DNA of 64,000 nucleotides from Spirosoma sordidisoli (GCF_004138325.1 NZ_SBLB01000008.1:124001-188000); one strand, 5' to 3'. Positions 44,908 to 53,814 are shown, counted from the first letter of the stretch. The notes: generated from the letters alone by a model not told the origin. Program-made: numbers and translations.

Positions 44908-46182
44908 ATGGACGTAGCACCGCCAAAACGGAGCATTAATATGTCGAACCGAAGTAATCTAATGCCGGAAACCGCTGAGCGGGTCGCGGGCGTGAAACTG
45001 GACGAATCCCGGCCAGTCTCTTTTGAAGACACTTCGATTGCTTTTTCCTGCCAGTCGAATTTCAAACTTCGAAAAACGTACTGGTTGTTTGCGTTGATGA
45101 ATAAGGGATGGCTGGTAAATATAGGGACATTTTTTATAAAGATTGCCCTACGCTTACGGCTCCCCATCAAATTCCTCATCAAAAACACGATTTTTGAGCA
45201 ATTCTGTGGAGGTGAGAGTATCAACGATTCTGAACGTACCATCAGGCATCTCCAGAAGTACCACGTCGGAACCATCCTCGACTATTCAGTTGAAGGGGAA
45301 GAAACCGAAAAAAGTTTCGACGAGACAACACTCGAAATTCTGCGCACGATAGAACGCGCCAGCGAATCCTCCGATATTCCCTTCTCTGTCTTTAAAATTA
45401 CGGGTATTGCCTCCACTGAATTGCTCGAAGCGATTCAGATCGGCGACTCGCTGGATAAAGACCAGAAAGCTGAATTTGACCGGGTGTTGAAGCGGGTCGA
45501 TACGCTTTGCCGCCGGGCCCATGAGCGCAACGTACGCATCTTTATCGATGCCGAAGAAAGCTGGATTCAGGACACCATCGATACGCTGGCCTACGAGATG
45601 ATGGATCGCTACAACCACGAGCGGCCCGTTGTTTACAACACGTACCAGATGTACCGCTGGGAGAGCCTGGAGCACCTCCGGCGCGATGCCGAAGAGGCCC
45701 GTGCCAAAGGCTATTACCTGGGTGTTAAGCTGGTTCGGGGTGCCTATCTGGAGAAAGAACGGCTCCGGGCTCACGAAGAAGAATACCAGGATCCGATCCA
45801 GCCTACCAAAGAAGATACGGATCATGATTTCAACGCAGCCATTGACTTCTGCCTGGAAAACCGCGACATCGTTTCAATCTGTCTGGGTACGCATAACGAA
45901 TACAGTTGCCAGTACTGCGTGCAGCACATGAAAGACTACGGCATTGCCCCCGGCGATCCGCATATCTACTTCGCGCAGCTGCTGGGTATGAGCGATAATA
46001 TTTCGTATAACCTCGCCAATGCAGGCTACAATGTGGCTAAATACGTGCCTTACGGGCCAGTAGAAGCCGTTATGCCTTACCTGTTCCGCAGGGCCGACGA
46101 GAATAAGTCGATTGCCGGTCAGAGCAGCCGCGAGTTTATGCTGATCAGTAACGAGTTGAAGCGCCGGAAAGGCTGCAAGTAG
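44908..46182 (+). CDS. Proline dehydrogenase
   Basis: The FAD enzyme oxidises proline to pyrroline-5-carboxylate and passes electrons to the quinone pool. The 424-residue protein is a monofunctional PRODH, distinct from fused PutA. The barrel motifs are clear: FIDAEESWIQDTIDTLAYEM, KGYYLGVKLVRGAYLEKERL, SICLGTHNEYSCQYCVQHM and near the end YVPYGPVEAVMPYLFRRADE, containing the substrate-binding Arg-Arg. The start may be 44908 (MDVAPPKRSINM) or the in-frame ATG at 44941 (MSNRSNLMPE). No P5C dehydrogenase gene adjoins it here. Its 3' end is followed by two hairpins leading straight into lspA. Confidence 0.93.
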   Translation: MDVAPPKRSINMSNRSNLMPETAERVAGVKLDESRPVSFEDTSIAFSCQSNFKLRKTYWLFALMNKGWLVNIGTFFIKIALRLRLPIKFLIKNTIFEQFCGGESINDSERTIRHLQKYHVGTILDYSVEGEETEKSFDETTLEILRTIERASESSDIPFSVFKITGIASTELLEAIQIGDSLDKDQKAEFDRVLKRVDTLCRRAHERNVRIFIDAEESWIQDTIDTLAYEMMDRYNHERPVVYNTYQMYRWESLEHLRRDAEEARAKGYYLGVKLVRGAYLEKERLRAHEEEYQDPIQPTKEDTDHDFNAAIDFCLENRDIVSICLGTHNEYSCQYCVQHMKDYGIAPGDPHIYFAQLLGMSDNISYNLANAGYNVAKYVPYGPVEAVMPYLFRRADENKSIAGQSSREFMLISNELKRRKGCK

Positions 46183-46191
46183 TATTTGTAC

Positions 46192-46227
46192 GGTCAGTCA
46201 GTGTCTGCCCGCAGCTACTGACTGACC
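46192..46227. repeat. 11-bp inverted repeat after proline dehydrogenase
   Basis: GGTCAGTCAGT (46192-46202) and ACTGACTGACC (46217-46227) are perfect inverted copies with a 14-base loop. No T-run follows; it is the first of two consecutive hairpins in the 111-base gap before lspA. Confidence 0.55.
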
Positions 46228-46244
46228 AGCCGCAAGGCTAAACG

Positions 46245-46291
46245 GGCACAGCAGGGTGGTTTTACGCTCCGGTGCTGTGCCGTACTTTTTT
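46245..46291 (+). terminator. Terminator-like hairpin abutting the lspA start
   Basis: GGCACAGCA (46245-46253) and TGCTGTGCC (46273-46281) form a 9-bp stem with a 19-base loop, followed by GTAC and a T-run ending at 46291. The lspA ATG is at 46294. It can end the proline dehydrogenase transcript, or act as an attenuator for lspA if the two are co-transcribed. Confidence 0.6.
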
Positions 46292-46293
46292 AT

Positions 46294-47097
46294 ATGATTC
46301 GTAAGAACCCGTTTAAGTTTTTCCTGCTGACGCTGGTGCTGATTGCGCTCGATCAGGGTGTCAAATTAGCCGTTCACCATTATATGGCTCCGGGCTTTGC
46401 GGGTCAGATTAAAGTCGTTGGCGACTGGCTGAAACTCCATTACGTACTTAACCCCGGTATGGCCTTTGGTATGCAGCTGGGCTACGAATACGGCAAGCTG
46501 CTCCTGAGTGTGTTCCGGCTGTTTGCTATGGTCGGCATCGGGTACTACCTGGTCCATCTAGCCCACCGGGGGGCGCCAAATGGTCTGCTCTGGGCCATGT
46601 CGATGATTCTGGCGGGTGCCGTTGGTAACGTGATCGACAGTACGTTCTACGGTGTTTTTCTGAACAATGCACCCTACGGCTCTCCCACCCCCTGGTTCCA
46701 CGGCCAGGTTATCGACATGATTTTCGTTGATGTATGGGAGGGCTTCATTCCGGAGTGGGTTCCGATCTGGGGCGGTCAGTATTACTCGACCCCTATTTTC
46801 AACATTGCCGACTCGTGCATATTCATCGGGGTCTGTCTGATCCTGTTTTTCCAGCGCCGTTTCTTCGGTGAGCCCCCCCTGGAAGATAACCTCCTGCCCA
46901 CGTCGGGCCCGGATGCTACCGAAGCGGCCGTGCTGCCCATGGCTGAAGTGCAGGATGAAGCCGATCAGCCAACCAGGCCAGTAGCCAGCGACGTAACCGA
47001 CCAACCGGCTTCCACGGACCCGCTCCCGGACGAAGCCGATCGGCCCCACCCCAAACCGGCTTCGGTAACCCAGGACGAGCCGAAACCGACCGACTAG
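46294..47097 (+). CDS. lspA: Lipoprotein signal peptidase with a long acidic C-terminal tail
   Basis: LspA cuts the signal peptide from diacylglyceryl prolipoproteins in the inner membrane. The first about 190 residues form the usual four membrane segments. The two catalytic aspartates are visible in GNVIDSTFYG and FNIADSCIFIG. The start at 46294 (MIRKNPFKFFLLTLVLIALD) is right for the first helix. Unusually, about 70 extra residues follow the last helix (from about 198, after FFQRRFFGEPP), rich in Asp, Glu, Pro, Thr and Ala and with repeated ADQP/DEADRP blocks. Usual LspA has about 160-210 residues. The tail should be cytoplasmic and disordered. A terminator-like hairpin runs up to the start codon. 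Confidence 0.9.
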   Translation: MIRKNPFKFFLLTLVLIALDQGVKLAVHHYMAPGFAGQIKVVGDWLKLHYVLNPGMAFGMQLGYEYGKLLLSVFRLFAMVGIGYYLVHLAHRGAPNGLLWAMSMILAGAVGNVIDSTFYGVFLNNAPYGSPTPWFHGQVIDMIFVDVWEGFIPEWVPIWGGQYYSTPIFNIADSCIFIGVCLILFFQRRFFGEPPLEDNLLPTSGPDATEAAVLPMAEVQDEADQPTRPVASDVTDQPASTDPLPDEADRPHPKPASVTQDEPKPTD

Positions 47098-47110
47098 CCT
47101 GTTTTGCGGG

Positions 47111-48703
47111 CTACTGCGTTTCGTCCAGCGGCTGGAAATCCTTGAACGTCCGCTTGATAGCTTTGTCGTTGGCTTCTTTCTTGCTCTGCCAGTTGGCATC
47201 CAGCTCAAGCGCAACTAGTCCGCTCAGACTCATCGAATTACGGAAATCATCGAGCTTTTTCACAAACTCACCCGTCCGGCGGGTCGATTTGAGCGCAAAT
47301 TCCCGCGCAAACACCTCCCCTTTGTTCTGTAGTTCGGCCCGCTTGCCCAGCACGTAATTGTACCGGTCGAGCAGATCTTTCATCGACTTTCCAATTACTT
47401 CAGTGGCTTCGAGGGTCCCCATGGTCAGCACCGCCGTCCCCCCGACGGCCGACACTAACCGACCGTTCTTCTGAACTTCAGGACTGGTGCTGGCCCCGGT
47501 TACCGCCGGAGTGACCCCAGTTACCGCTCCGAGCGAAGCGTTGGCTACCGACCGGTTTCGCTTACCACTTTTGGCTTTCCGATAGTCGCGCTTCAGCTGT
47601 TCTTCTTTCTCGCCCAACTGCTCAACCAGCCCCCAGGCCTGTACCAGCAGTTGCCGATATTGAGCGTAATAATACCGGTCTTTTTCACCCTCGTTGATGG
47701 TATTAAATACGGTGAACGTGATTCGCCGTTCTTCCCGATTCTGCGATTTGTCGAGCACGTAGAAAGTGATCTGGACATCCAGCGAATCGTAGGGATCTTT
47801 CACAAAATCATAGTCCGGCTGCCAGATGAACTCATATTGGTTCTCGGTATTCTTGACCAGCGCACTTTTCGGAATGTTCTGATTATCGGAGAGGAATCCG
47901 AAGGTTGCCACATCATCTTCGCCGTTGGGGTCCAGCAACGAAAACTTCAGGTTCACGGTCGCATTTTCGCGCATCCGATAGTGCGTCTGCTTCGGGATAA
48001 CCGCGATATCGGGCGGCAGGTCCATCTGGGTTACCTCAACCTTCAGCCGACCTTTGGTACGGGTTTTGGCCGGCTGATCCTCAACCCAGAACTCAATATA
48101 CTGCGGGTTCTGTTTGAGCCGGCTAAACTGGTTGAACGACAAGGTCCAGGACAACTCTCCCTGCGACGTCAGTTTACTCCCCTCGGGCATCTGATCGGGA
48201 ATCGGAATAAAGACGAGCGGATCGCCGTCATCGTCGCGCACGAAATCAGAGTTGAGGTTATAGGTGTTGGGCGTCCGGTAGCGCACGTAGAAAGGCCGCA
48301 TAGCGCCCACAACCGGCGGACGGTTGACGTGGAGTACTTTGAACTCAGCCTGCTGGGTAGCGACCTGCCCGCGGCTATTGCGAACCTCGAACGTAACCGG
48401 ATACAATTTGGCCGACTGCACCCGATCGGTCAGGTCGTAGCTGGGGGTCCAGCTAAAATGGCCGAGCGAGTCGAGCTGCATACCATCCTGCTTGTCAGGT
48501 CCGAACGAAAAGACCAGTGTATCCTGAGCTGAACCGGTAGCTTTCAGGTCAAACCGCACGGTACTTCCTTCCGGTACTACGTTCCAGTTAGGCTGTGTTG
48601 GTAAAACCAGTTGTATTGATTTGGTATCCTGAGCATGAGTAAAGGTGGCCTGTAGCAGACCCAGCAACCCCGCTCCAATACTGGCAAGACGGTTCATAGG
48701 CAA
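47111..48703 (-). CDS. Exported protein with Ig/cadherin-like repeats, unknown function
   Basis: I do not recognise a named family. The 530-residue protein has a signal peptide (MPMNRLASIGAGLLGLLQAT, then FTHAQ; the ATG at 48697 is an alternative start). About three to four beta-sandwich repeats follow (residues about 25-330), each with Pro-rich linkers and a conserved end motif such as GHFSWTPSYDL, GELSWTLSFNQF or YEFIWQPDYDF. This pattern recalls cadherin-like or T9SS-associated Ig modules. The C-terminal 190 residues are different: a helical, Lys/Glu-rich region with a hydrophobic Gly/Ala/Thr segment (about 385-430) and a basic end. It may be a periplasmic or surface scaffold; that is inference. 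It is convergent with lspA. Confidence 0.75.
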   Translation of the reverse strand: MPMNRLASIGAGLLGLLQATFTHAQDTKSIQLVLPTQPNWNVVPEGSTVRFDLKATGSAQDTLVFSFGPDKQDGMQLDSLGHFSWTPSYDLTDRVQSAKLYPVTFEVRNSRGQVATQQAEFKVLHVNRPPVVGAMRPFYVRYRTPNTYNLNSDFVRDDDGDPLVFIPIPDQMPEGSKLTSQGELSWTLSFNQFSRLKQNPQYIEFWVEDQPAKTRTKGRLKVEVTQMDLPPDIAVIPKQTHYRMRENATVNLKFSLLDPNGEDDVATFGFLSDNQNIPKSALVKNTENQYEFIWQPDYDFVKDPYDSLDVQITFYVLDKSQNREERRITFTVFNTINEGEKDRYYYAQYRQLLVQAWGLVEQLGEKEEQLKRDYRKAKSGKRNRSVANASLGAVTGVTPAVTGASTSPEVQKNGRLVSAVGGTAVLTMGTLEATEVIGKSMKDLLDRYNYVLGKRAELQNKGEVFAREFALKSTRRTGEFVKKLDDFRNSMSLSGLVALELDANWQSKKEANDKAIKRTFKDFQPLDETQ

Positions 48704-48839
48704 TGGATAAATGACAATCTACCTGGAAAAACGTAAAAGTATAACCGGAGATTTTGTAATTAGATAAGATTGATATTTTTCTTAGGTAAAACCCCTCTTT
48801 TTGAGCCTTGTATTGACTATTTCAAAGAAAAAGTCGAAT

Positions 48840-48876
48840 AAAAAAGGCCTCTCTGATCATCAGAGAGGCCTTTTTT
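48840..48876 (-). terminator. Terminator after the ompH pair
   Basis: A perfect 17-bp stem (48840-48856 with 48860-48876) and a 3-base loop give AAAAAAGGCCTCTCTGA/TCAGAGAGGCCTTTTTT. It follows the second ompH gene on the minus strand, with a run of T residues. Confidence 0.88.
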
Positions 48877-48909
48877 AAAGGTAAAAAGCGACTATATCAG
48901 CGTCAGCCT

Positions 48910-49599
48910 CTATTTGTTTTTCTTGGGAGCCGGGGTAGCCGGTGCTGGTGTATTGGCGGCACCACTACCTGCCGTAGCTGGTTTAGCCGAAGCAGCAGCC
49001 TTGGCCGGATCGATACCCATTTTGCGCAGTACCAGTTCGGTAATGTTGTTCTCTTCCGGCGCTACCAGCAGAATAGGGATGGTATTGGCACCGGCATCCA
49101 GGTTGAAGACGTAGGTATACCCGTTGTCCTTAGCCACGGCGTCGATAGCCTTTTGAATTTTCTGAACAACCGGATTTACCAGCTGCTGGTACTTATTCTG
49201 CAGCGACTGTTCAGCCGTACGGCCAAACTCCTGAATGCGCTGCTGCAGGCCCTGAAGTTCGGTTTCGCGGTCTTTCCGAATCACATCCGACATTTGGGCA
49301 GCTCCTTTTTCGTAGGCGCTATATTTGTCTTCCAGCTCCTTCTGCATCCGTTTCAGTTCATTTTCTGACTGAGTCCGCTGAATGGTCAACTGGTTTTGAA
49401 TGTCTTTTGCTTCGGGCGTTTGAGCTAATACGTAATCAATATTGGTATAGCCCAGTTTCAACGGACCGGGAGCCGTCGCTCCAGCGGCTGGTGCGGCAGT
49501 CGTCGGCGTCGTTGTAGCGCTCTGGCCTTGTGCCTGTGCGTTCAGACCACCAACCAGAAGGGTTGCTGCGGCAAACGCCATGACGAGGTTTTTCTTCAT
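48910..49599 (-). CDS. OmpH/Skp-family periplasmic chaperone, second copy
   Basis: Skp-like chaperones hold unfolded outer-membrane proteins in the periplasm on their way to BamA. The 229-residue protein has a signal peptide (MKKNLVMAFAAATLLVGGLN) and a Skp-type long helical hairpin (about residues 55-170, rich in Glu, Lys, Gln: ELKRMQKELEDKYSAYEKGA). Its conserved C-terminal beta segment is YTYVFNLDAGANTIPILLV. An unusual C-terminal tail is rich in Ala, Lys and Pro (AKAAASAKPATAGSGAANTP), as is a Thr/Ala-rich stretch after the signal peptide. It follows a paralogue by 6 bases and lies in the bamA operon, the typical Bacteroidota arrangement. Confidence 0.9.
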   Translation of the reverse strand: MKKNLVMAFAAATLLVGGLNAQAQGQSATTTPTTAAPAAGATAPGPLKLGYTNIDYVLAQTPEAKDIQNQLTIQRTQSENELKRMQKELEDKYSAYEKGAAQMSDVIRKDRETELQGLQQRIQEFGRTAEQSLQNKYQQLVNPVVQKIQKAIDAVAKDNGYTYVFNLDAGANTIPILLVAPEENNITELVLRKMGIDPAKAAASAKPATAGSGAANTPAPATPAPKKNK

Positions 49600-49605
49600 C
49601 TCAGT

Positions 49606-50193
49606 TTACTTGTTTGTATTAGTCGGTTTTGTGGTTGTTTTTGCTCCAGGCGTGGTACCGGCGGTTGTTTTACCAGCAGCATCCAGGCCTAATTCTTCCA
49701 TGACATAATCGGTATAGTCATGGCGCGGGTTGGTGTACAGCATGACAAAATCTGACGCTTTGTCGAACATAAAGTCCAGCTTTCTCTGCACCGCCACTTT
49801 CTCTATAGCCCGGTTTACTAACTCCATCGGTGCTTTCATGAGTTCCTTTTTCTTCTGGAAAAGCAGCCCCTCGTAGCCAAACACCTTGTTGTTGTACTCC
49901 CGCGCTTCGCGTTCCTTTTCACTCATGATCCGTTGCCGGTCACGTTTCATATCTTCCGTCAGCAGAATCTCTTCGGCCTGGTAGGTACGTTGCAGTTTTT
50001 CGATCTCTACGTACTTATCCTGAATGTCTTTCGACCATTTGTCGGTGAACTTGTCAATTTCAGCCAGCGCTTTCTGGTAGTCGGGCATTTTGCTAAAAAT
50101 GAACTCCGTATCTACGTACCCAAACTTCTGAGCCTGCGCCGGTGTAGCCAGCCAAACGAAGGGCAAAAGTACGAAAAAAAGGGCTTTTCTCAT
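49606..50193 (-). CDS. OmpH/Skp-family periplasmic chaperone, first copy
   Basis: The 195-residue protein is the first of the tandem Skp-like genes. It has a signal peptide (MRKALFFVLLPFVWLATPAQ) and an extended helical arm (about residues 35-135, EIDKFTDKWSKDIQDKYVEI), then the C-terminal beta segment with VAVQRKLDFMFDKASDFVML. A short Thr/Lys/Pro-rich tail ends the protein. It is separated by 6 bases from the second copy and lies downstream of bamA. Two paralogues may divide clients or form mixed trimers; E. coli has only one Skp. Confidence 0.9.
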   Translation of the reverse strand: MRKALFFVLLPFVWLATPAQAQKFGYVDTEFIFSKMPDYQKALAEIDKFTDKWSKDIQDKYVEIEKLQRTYQAEEILLTEDMKRDRQRIMSEKEREAREYNNKVFGYEGLLFQKKKELMKAPMELVNRAIEKVAVQRKLDFMFDKASDFVMLYTNPRHDYTDYVMEELGLDAAGKTTAGTTPGAKTTTKPTNTNK

Positions 50194-50401
50194 TGCTGTT
50201 ATCCTAAAATTAGCAAGGGAAGTGATTGATTTTCAGTTTCAATCTCCTGGCCAGCGTCACCTGGTTGTTAGAGTCTGTTTGTTGCCGATGGTTTAACCGA
50301 TGAGTTCTGTTGGCAACTGGTCTGTACCGCTGCAAAAATCGGGCAACTCCCTTCAAAAGACTCGTTCATAAATTCATATAACGCTGGGCACCCCCCAAAT
50401 C

Positions 50402-53071
50402 TTATCTAAACTGCTGCCCAATTGTAAAGTGGAACTGACCCGATGCCTTGTCCTTTACCCCCGGAATCTTATCGAAGCCGTAGCCATAGTCGATACCGAT
50501 CAGGCCAAACGCAGGCATGAAAATACGGGCGCCAAAGCCAACCGAACGCTTCAGATCAAACGGATTATACTGCTTATAGCTCCCCCAGTTATTACCGGCT
50601 TCCAGGAAGCCCAGAACGAAGATGGTGGCCGACGGGTTAAGCGAAACCGGGTAACGCACCTCCGCAACGAACTTGTTATAAACGACCCCGCCCCGGCTGC
50701 GTTCCTGAGCGGTGGTGTTCCGGTCGTAATCGGCCGTATATACGCTCCGGTCGTCGTAACCCCGCAGACCGATGATGTCCTGCGCCAGCGCAAACTGCCC
50801 CTGTCCGGCCAGACCCGATCCACCCAGTACGAACCGTTCGAACGGACCGATATCCGTGCGCCGGTTGTAGCTGCCCAGGAAGCCCATGTGCGCCCGGGTG
50901 CTCAGAACCAGCTTACCAAAAATGGTCTGGAACCAGCTAGCGTCGAACATCCATTTATGGTACTCGACGAGTTTATAGCGGTCTTCGGGCGACGAGGCCT
51001 CCGAGGTTCCTTTAAATGCTGACCAGGGTGGTGTGAATGTACCGCTCAGCGAGAACGACGAGCCCGAGCGCGGAAACTGGGGGTTATCGATGCTGTTCCG
51101 GGCCAGCGTCGTATTCAGCGTCAGGTTGTTGGAAATACCGTTATTGTACCCGATCTGGAAAATATCCAGGTTGTTAAGGTTATACCGCTGGTAAGTAATC
51201 GAGTTGCTCAGCGAGAAATAATCATCGGGCACTTTCAGCTGACGGCCCAGCCCGACCGTAAACGCCGTGTTCTGATAAGAGCCAGATGGCGTTTGACCGC
51301 GCAGCGGCTGGTAATAGCTGGCCGGGTTGGTTGGATCAAAGAACGTCTGGTAAACCGTATGGCTGGCGCTGAATGACAGGGCGTTTGGCTTCCGACCACC
51401 GAGCCAGGGCTCCGTAAACGACAGCGAATATACCTGATACTGACGGCCATTGGCCTGAAAACGCAGTTGTACCCGCTGCCCATCACCGGCCGGGAGGGGT
51501 CGCCACGCGCTCATGTTCGGGATGTTACGGGCCGAGAAGTTGTTGAACGTCAGTCCGAGCGTACCCACGAAACCGACATAACCGCCCCAGCCACCTGACA
51601 ACTCGATCTGGTCAGACGGTTTTTCTTCTACGGTATATTCAATATCTACGGTGCCGTCATTCTGTGGTACGGGCGTAATTCCGATTTTTTCCGGGTCGAA
51701 GTAGCCAAGGGTGGCCAATTCGCGCTGCGTCCGGATCAGGTTCGTTTTCGAGAACTTCTGGCCCGGCAGCGTCCGGATAGAGCGCATCACCACGTGGTCG
51801 CTGGTTTTTGTGTTGCCGTTCAGAACGATGCGGTTGATGCTGGCCTGCTTTCCTTCGTAGATCCGGATTTCGAGATCGATCGAGTCACCGTCGATGGTTT
51901 TCTCGATGGGCTGGGCGTTGTAGTACAGGTAGCCGTCGTCCATATAGAGCGAGCTGAGGTCCTGACCGGGGTTTCCGTTCAGCTTCTTCTCCAGATCTTC
52001 GGGGTTGTAGACGTCTCCTTTTGCCACACCGAGTACTTCGCGCAGACGCTCCGTCTTGTAGAGGTAGTTGCCCGAAAAGTCGATGTTCCGGTAGTAGTAC
52101 TTACGACCTTCGTCCAGCTTGATGTTCAGCGTGATCGTGTTGCCGCCGTTGTTGATGACCGTATCGTGCTCGATGGCGGCATCGCGGTAGCCGAGTTTGT
52201 TATAGTACTCGATCAGTTTCTGCTTGTCTTCTTCGTACTTCTTGGGAACGAACTTAGACGGGCTGAACAACCGGCCAAAGCGCATCTCTTTGGTTCCCTT
52301 CATCTTGAGCCGTACTGCCGACTCATCGACTTCGGTACGACCGTCGAAGTTGATTTTGGCAATTTTCACCTTCTGCCCTTTGTCGACCAGTACGCGCATG
52401 GTGGCGTTGTTACGGGCACTATCGGGGATGGTCGTAATTTTTACCTTGGTGTTCAGATATCCTTTGTCGACGAAAAACTTCCGGACGGCCAGCTGGGTGT
52501 TTTTCGTAATGGTGTTGGTGACGATCTTACCCAGGTTCAGTTTGATCTTATCTTTCAGCTGATCCTGCTCGCCTTTCTTGACGCCCATAAACGAGACGCG
52601 ATACAGACGGGGGCGCTCCTGCACCCGGAACATCAGCGCTACTTTGCCTTCTGCCGCGTTGGTGGCAAACAGCTCCACGTTGTCGAGCAGACCCGACTCC
52701 ATCAGCTTACGGACAGACGACCCGACGGCCTCGCCCGGAATCCGGATTTTGTCCCCTACTTTCAACCCGGCCAGCGACACCAGCGAGTTGGGGTCGAGGT
52801 AGCGGGTACCGGTTACAGTCAGCCCCGCAATTTCATAATCTTTGGGGCTGGCATAGTTGAGTAAATCATCTGTTGCAGCCGCAGGCGTATCGTTACGCCC
52901 GACGCCCACGCCAACACGCACCTGCGCCAGAACCGACAGATTGCCTAAACTGCTAAGCAGCAGGCCGATTCCGAGGATGTACTTTATACGGTGTTTCAAT
53001 TTTGTACAGTTTTCAGTATTCTGTTTACGGCAGGCAAGCACCCGCGCGGCCCGACCATAGCCTATCATCAT
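50402..53071 (-). CDS. bamA: Outer-membrane protein assembly factor BamA
   Basis: BamA is the core of the machine that inserts beta-barrel proteins in the outer membrane. The 889-residue protein has five POTRA domains (about residues 70-450), with the GKVALMFRVQERPRLYRVSF and TMRVLVDKGQKVKIAKINFD strand patterns, then a 16-stranded barrel (about 460-889). The essential L6-loop motif IIGLRGYDDRSV is present, and the protein ends in an aromatic-Arg signal (FHFTIGQQFR). The start is uncertain: ATG at 53071 gives a long n-region, while a TTG at 52999 would begin LKHRIKYILGIGLLLSS, a cleaner signal peptide. It follows uppS by 5 bases and precedes two ompH genes. Confidence 0.95.
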   Translation of the reverse strand: MMIGYGRAARVLACRKQNTENCTKLKHRIKYILGIGLLLSSLGNLSVLAQVRVGVGVGRNDTPAAATDDLLNYASPKDYEIAGLTVTGTRYLDPNSLVSLAGLKVGDKIRIPGEAVGSSVRKLMESGLLDNVELFATNAAEGKVALMFRVQERPRLYRVSFMGVKKGEQDQLKDKIKLNLGKIVTNTITKNTQLAVRKFFVDKGYLNTKVKITTIPDSARNNATMRVLVDKGQKVKIAKINFDGRTEVDESAVRLKMKGTKEMRFGRLFSPSKFVPKKYEEDKQKLIEYYNKLGYRDAAIEHDTVINNGGNTITLNIKLDEGRKYYYRNIDFSGNYLYKTERLREVLGVAKGDVYNPEDLEKKLNGNPGQDLSSLYMDDGYLYYNAQPIEKTIDGDSIDLEIRIYEGKQASINRIVLNGNTKTSDHVVMRSIRTLPGQKFSKTNLIRTQRELATLGYFDPEKIGITPVPQNDGTVDIEYTVEEKPSDQIELSGGWGGYVGFVGTLGLTFNNFSARNIPNMSAWRPLPAGDGQRVQLRFQANGRQYQVYSLSFTEPWLGGRKPNALSFSASHTVYQTFFDPTNPASYYQPLRGQTPSGSYQNTAFTVGLGRQLKVPDDYFSLSNSITYQRYNLNNLDIFQIGYNNGISNNLTLNTTLARNSIDNPQFPRSGSSFSLSGTFTPPWSAFKGTSEASSPEDRYKLVEYHKWMFDASWFQTIFGKLVLSTRAHMGFLGSYNRRTDIGPFERFVLGGSGLAGQGQFALAQDIIGLRGYDDRSVYTADYDRNTTAQERSRGGVVYNKFVAEVRYPVSLNPSATIFVLGFLEAGNNWGSYKQYNPFDLKRSVGFGARIFMPAFGLIGIDYGYGFDKIPGVKDKASGQFHFTIGQQFR

Positions 53072-53076
53072 TGACC

Positions 53077-53814
53077 CTATTTGACCAGCTGTTCGCTGGT
53101 TTTACCGAAACGACGTTCGCGTCGCTGGTAACTGAGTAACGCTTCGTACAGGTGCTCCTTCCGGAAGTCGGGCCAGAGCACATCGGGCATATACAACTCA
53201 GAATAAGCCAGTTGCCAGAGCATAAAGTTACTGATCCGCATTTCGCCACTGGTCCGGATCATCAGTTCCGGATCGGGGATACCACCCGTACTCAGATGAC
53301 TGCCGAACGTTGCTTCGTCGATGGCTTCGGGGGTCAGCTTGCCGTCGCGCACCTCAGCCGCCAGTTGCCGTACCGCTTCCAGAATCTCCCACCGGCCGCT
53401 GTAGCTAAGGGCCAGCACCAAAGTAAGTCCTGTATTGCCCGCCGTTTCGCGCATAGCCTCGGCCAGTTCCCGGCGGCAGTCGCCAGGCAGGCTCTCAGTA
53501 TGGCCAATGGTAGTTAGCCGCACGTTGTTGTCCATGAGCGTTTTGATCTCTCCTTTGATGGTATGCACCAGCAGGGTCATCAGCGCGTCGACTTCAATTT
53601 TCGGGCGATTCCAGTTTTCGGTCGAGAACGCGTACAGGGTCAAATACTTGACGCCCAGCTCGGCACAACCTTCGGTTACTTCGCGAACAGCCTTGATGGC
53701 ATTCCGGTGCCCAAACACCCGGGCAGCTCCCTGCCGTTTGGCCCAACGACCGTTTCCGTCCATGATAACGGCTATGTGCTGGGGCAGATTGCTCGGGTCT
53801 ATATGTTCCTTCAT
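53077..53814 (-). CDS. uppS: Isoprenyl (undecaprenyl) diphosphate synthase
   Basis: UppS makes the C55 lipid carrier used for peptidoglycan and envelope polysaccharides. The 245-residue protein has the cis-prenyltransferase signatures: the HIAVIMDGNGRWAK substrate-binding motif with catalytic Asp, the YLTLYAFSTENWNRP stretch, LVLALSYSGRWEILEAVRQL, and the C-terminal RTSGEMRISNFMLWQLAYSE motif. Length is normal. It leads the uppS-bamA-ompH-ompH cluster, with the bamA start only 5 bases after its stop, consistent with coupling between lipid carrier supply and outer-membrane assembly. The start MKEHIDPSNLPQHIAVIMDG is standard. Confidence 0.95.
   Translation of the reverse strand: MKEHIDPSNLPQHIAVIMDGNGRWAKRQGAARVFGHRNAIKAVREVTEGCAELGVKYLTLYAFSTENWNRPKIEVDALMTLLVHTIKGEIKTLMDNNVRLTTIGHTESLPGDCRRELAEAMRETAGNTGLTLVLALSYSGRWEILEAVRQLAAEVRDGKLTPEAIDEATFGSHLSTGGIPDPELMIRTSGEMRISNFMLWQLAYSELYMPDVLWPDFRKEHLYEALLSYQRRERRFGKTSEQLVK

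Noticed and set aside
51794-52864. 356-codon open frame antisense to bamA
   Set aside because: No domain or signal peptide; the sense strand encodes intact POTRA domains.
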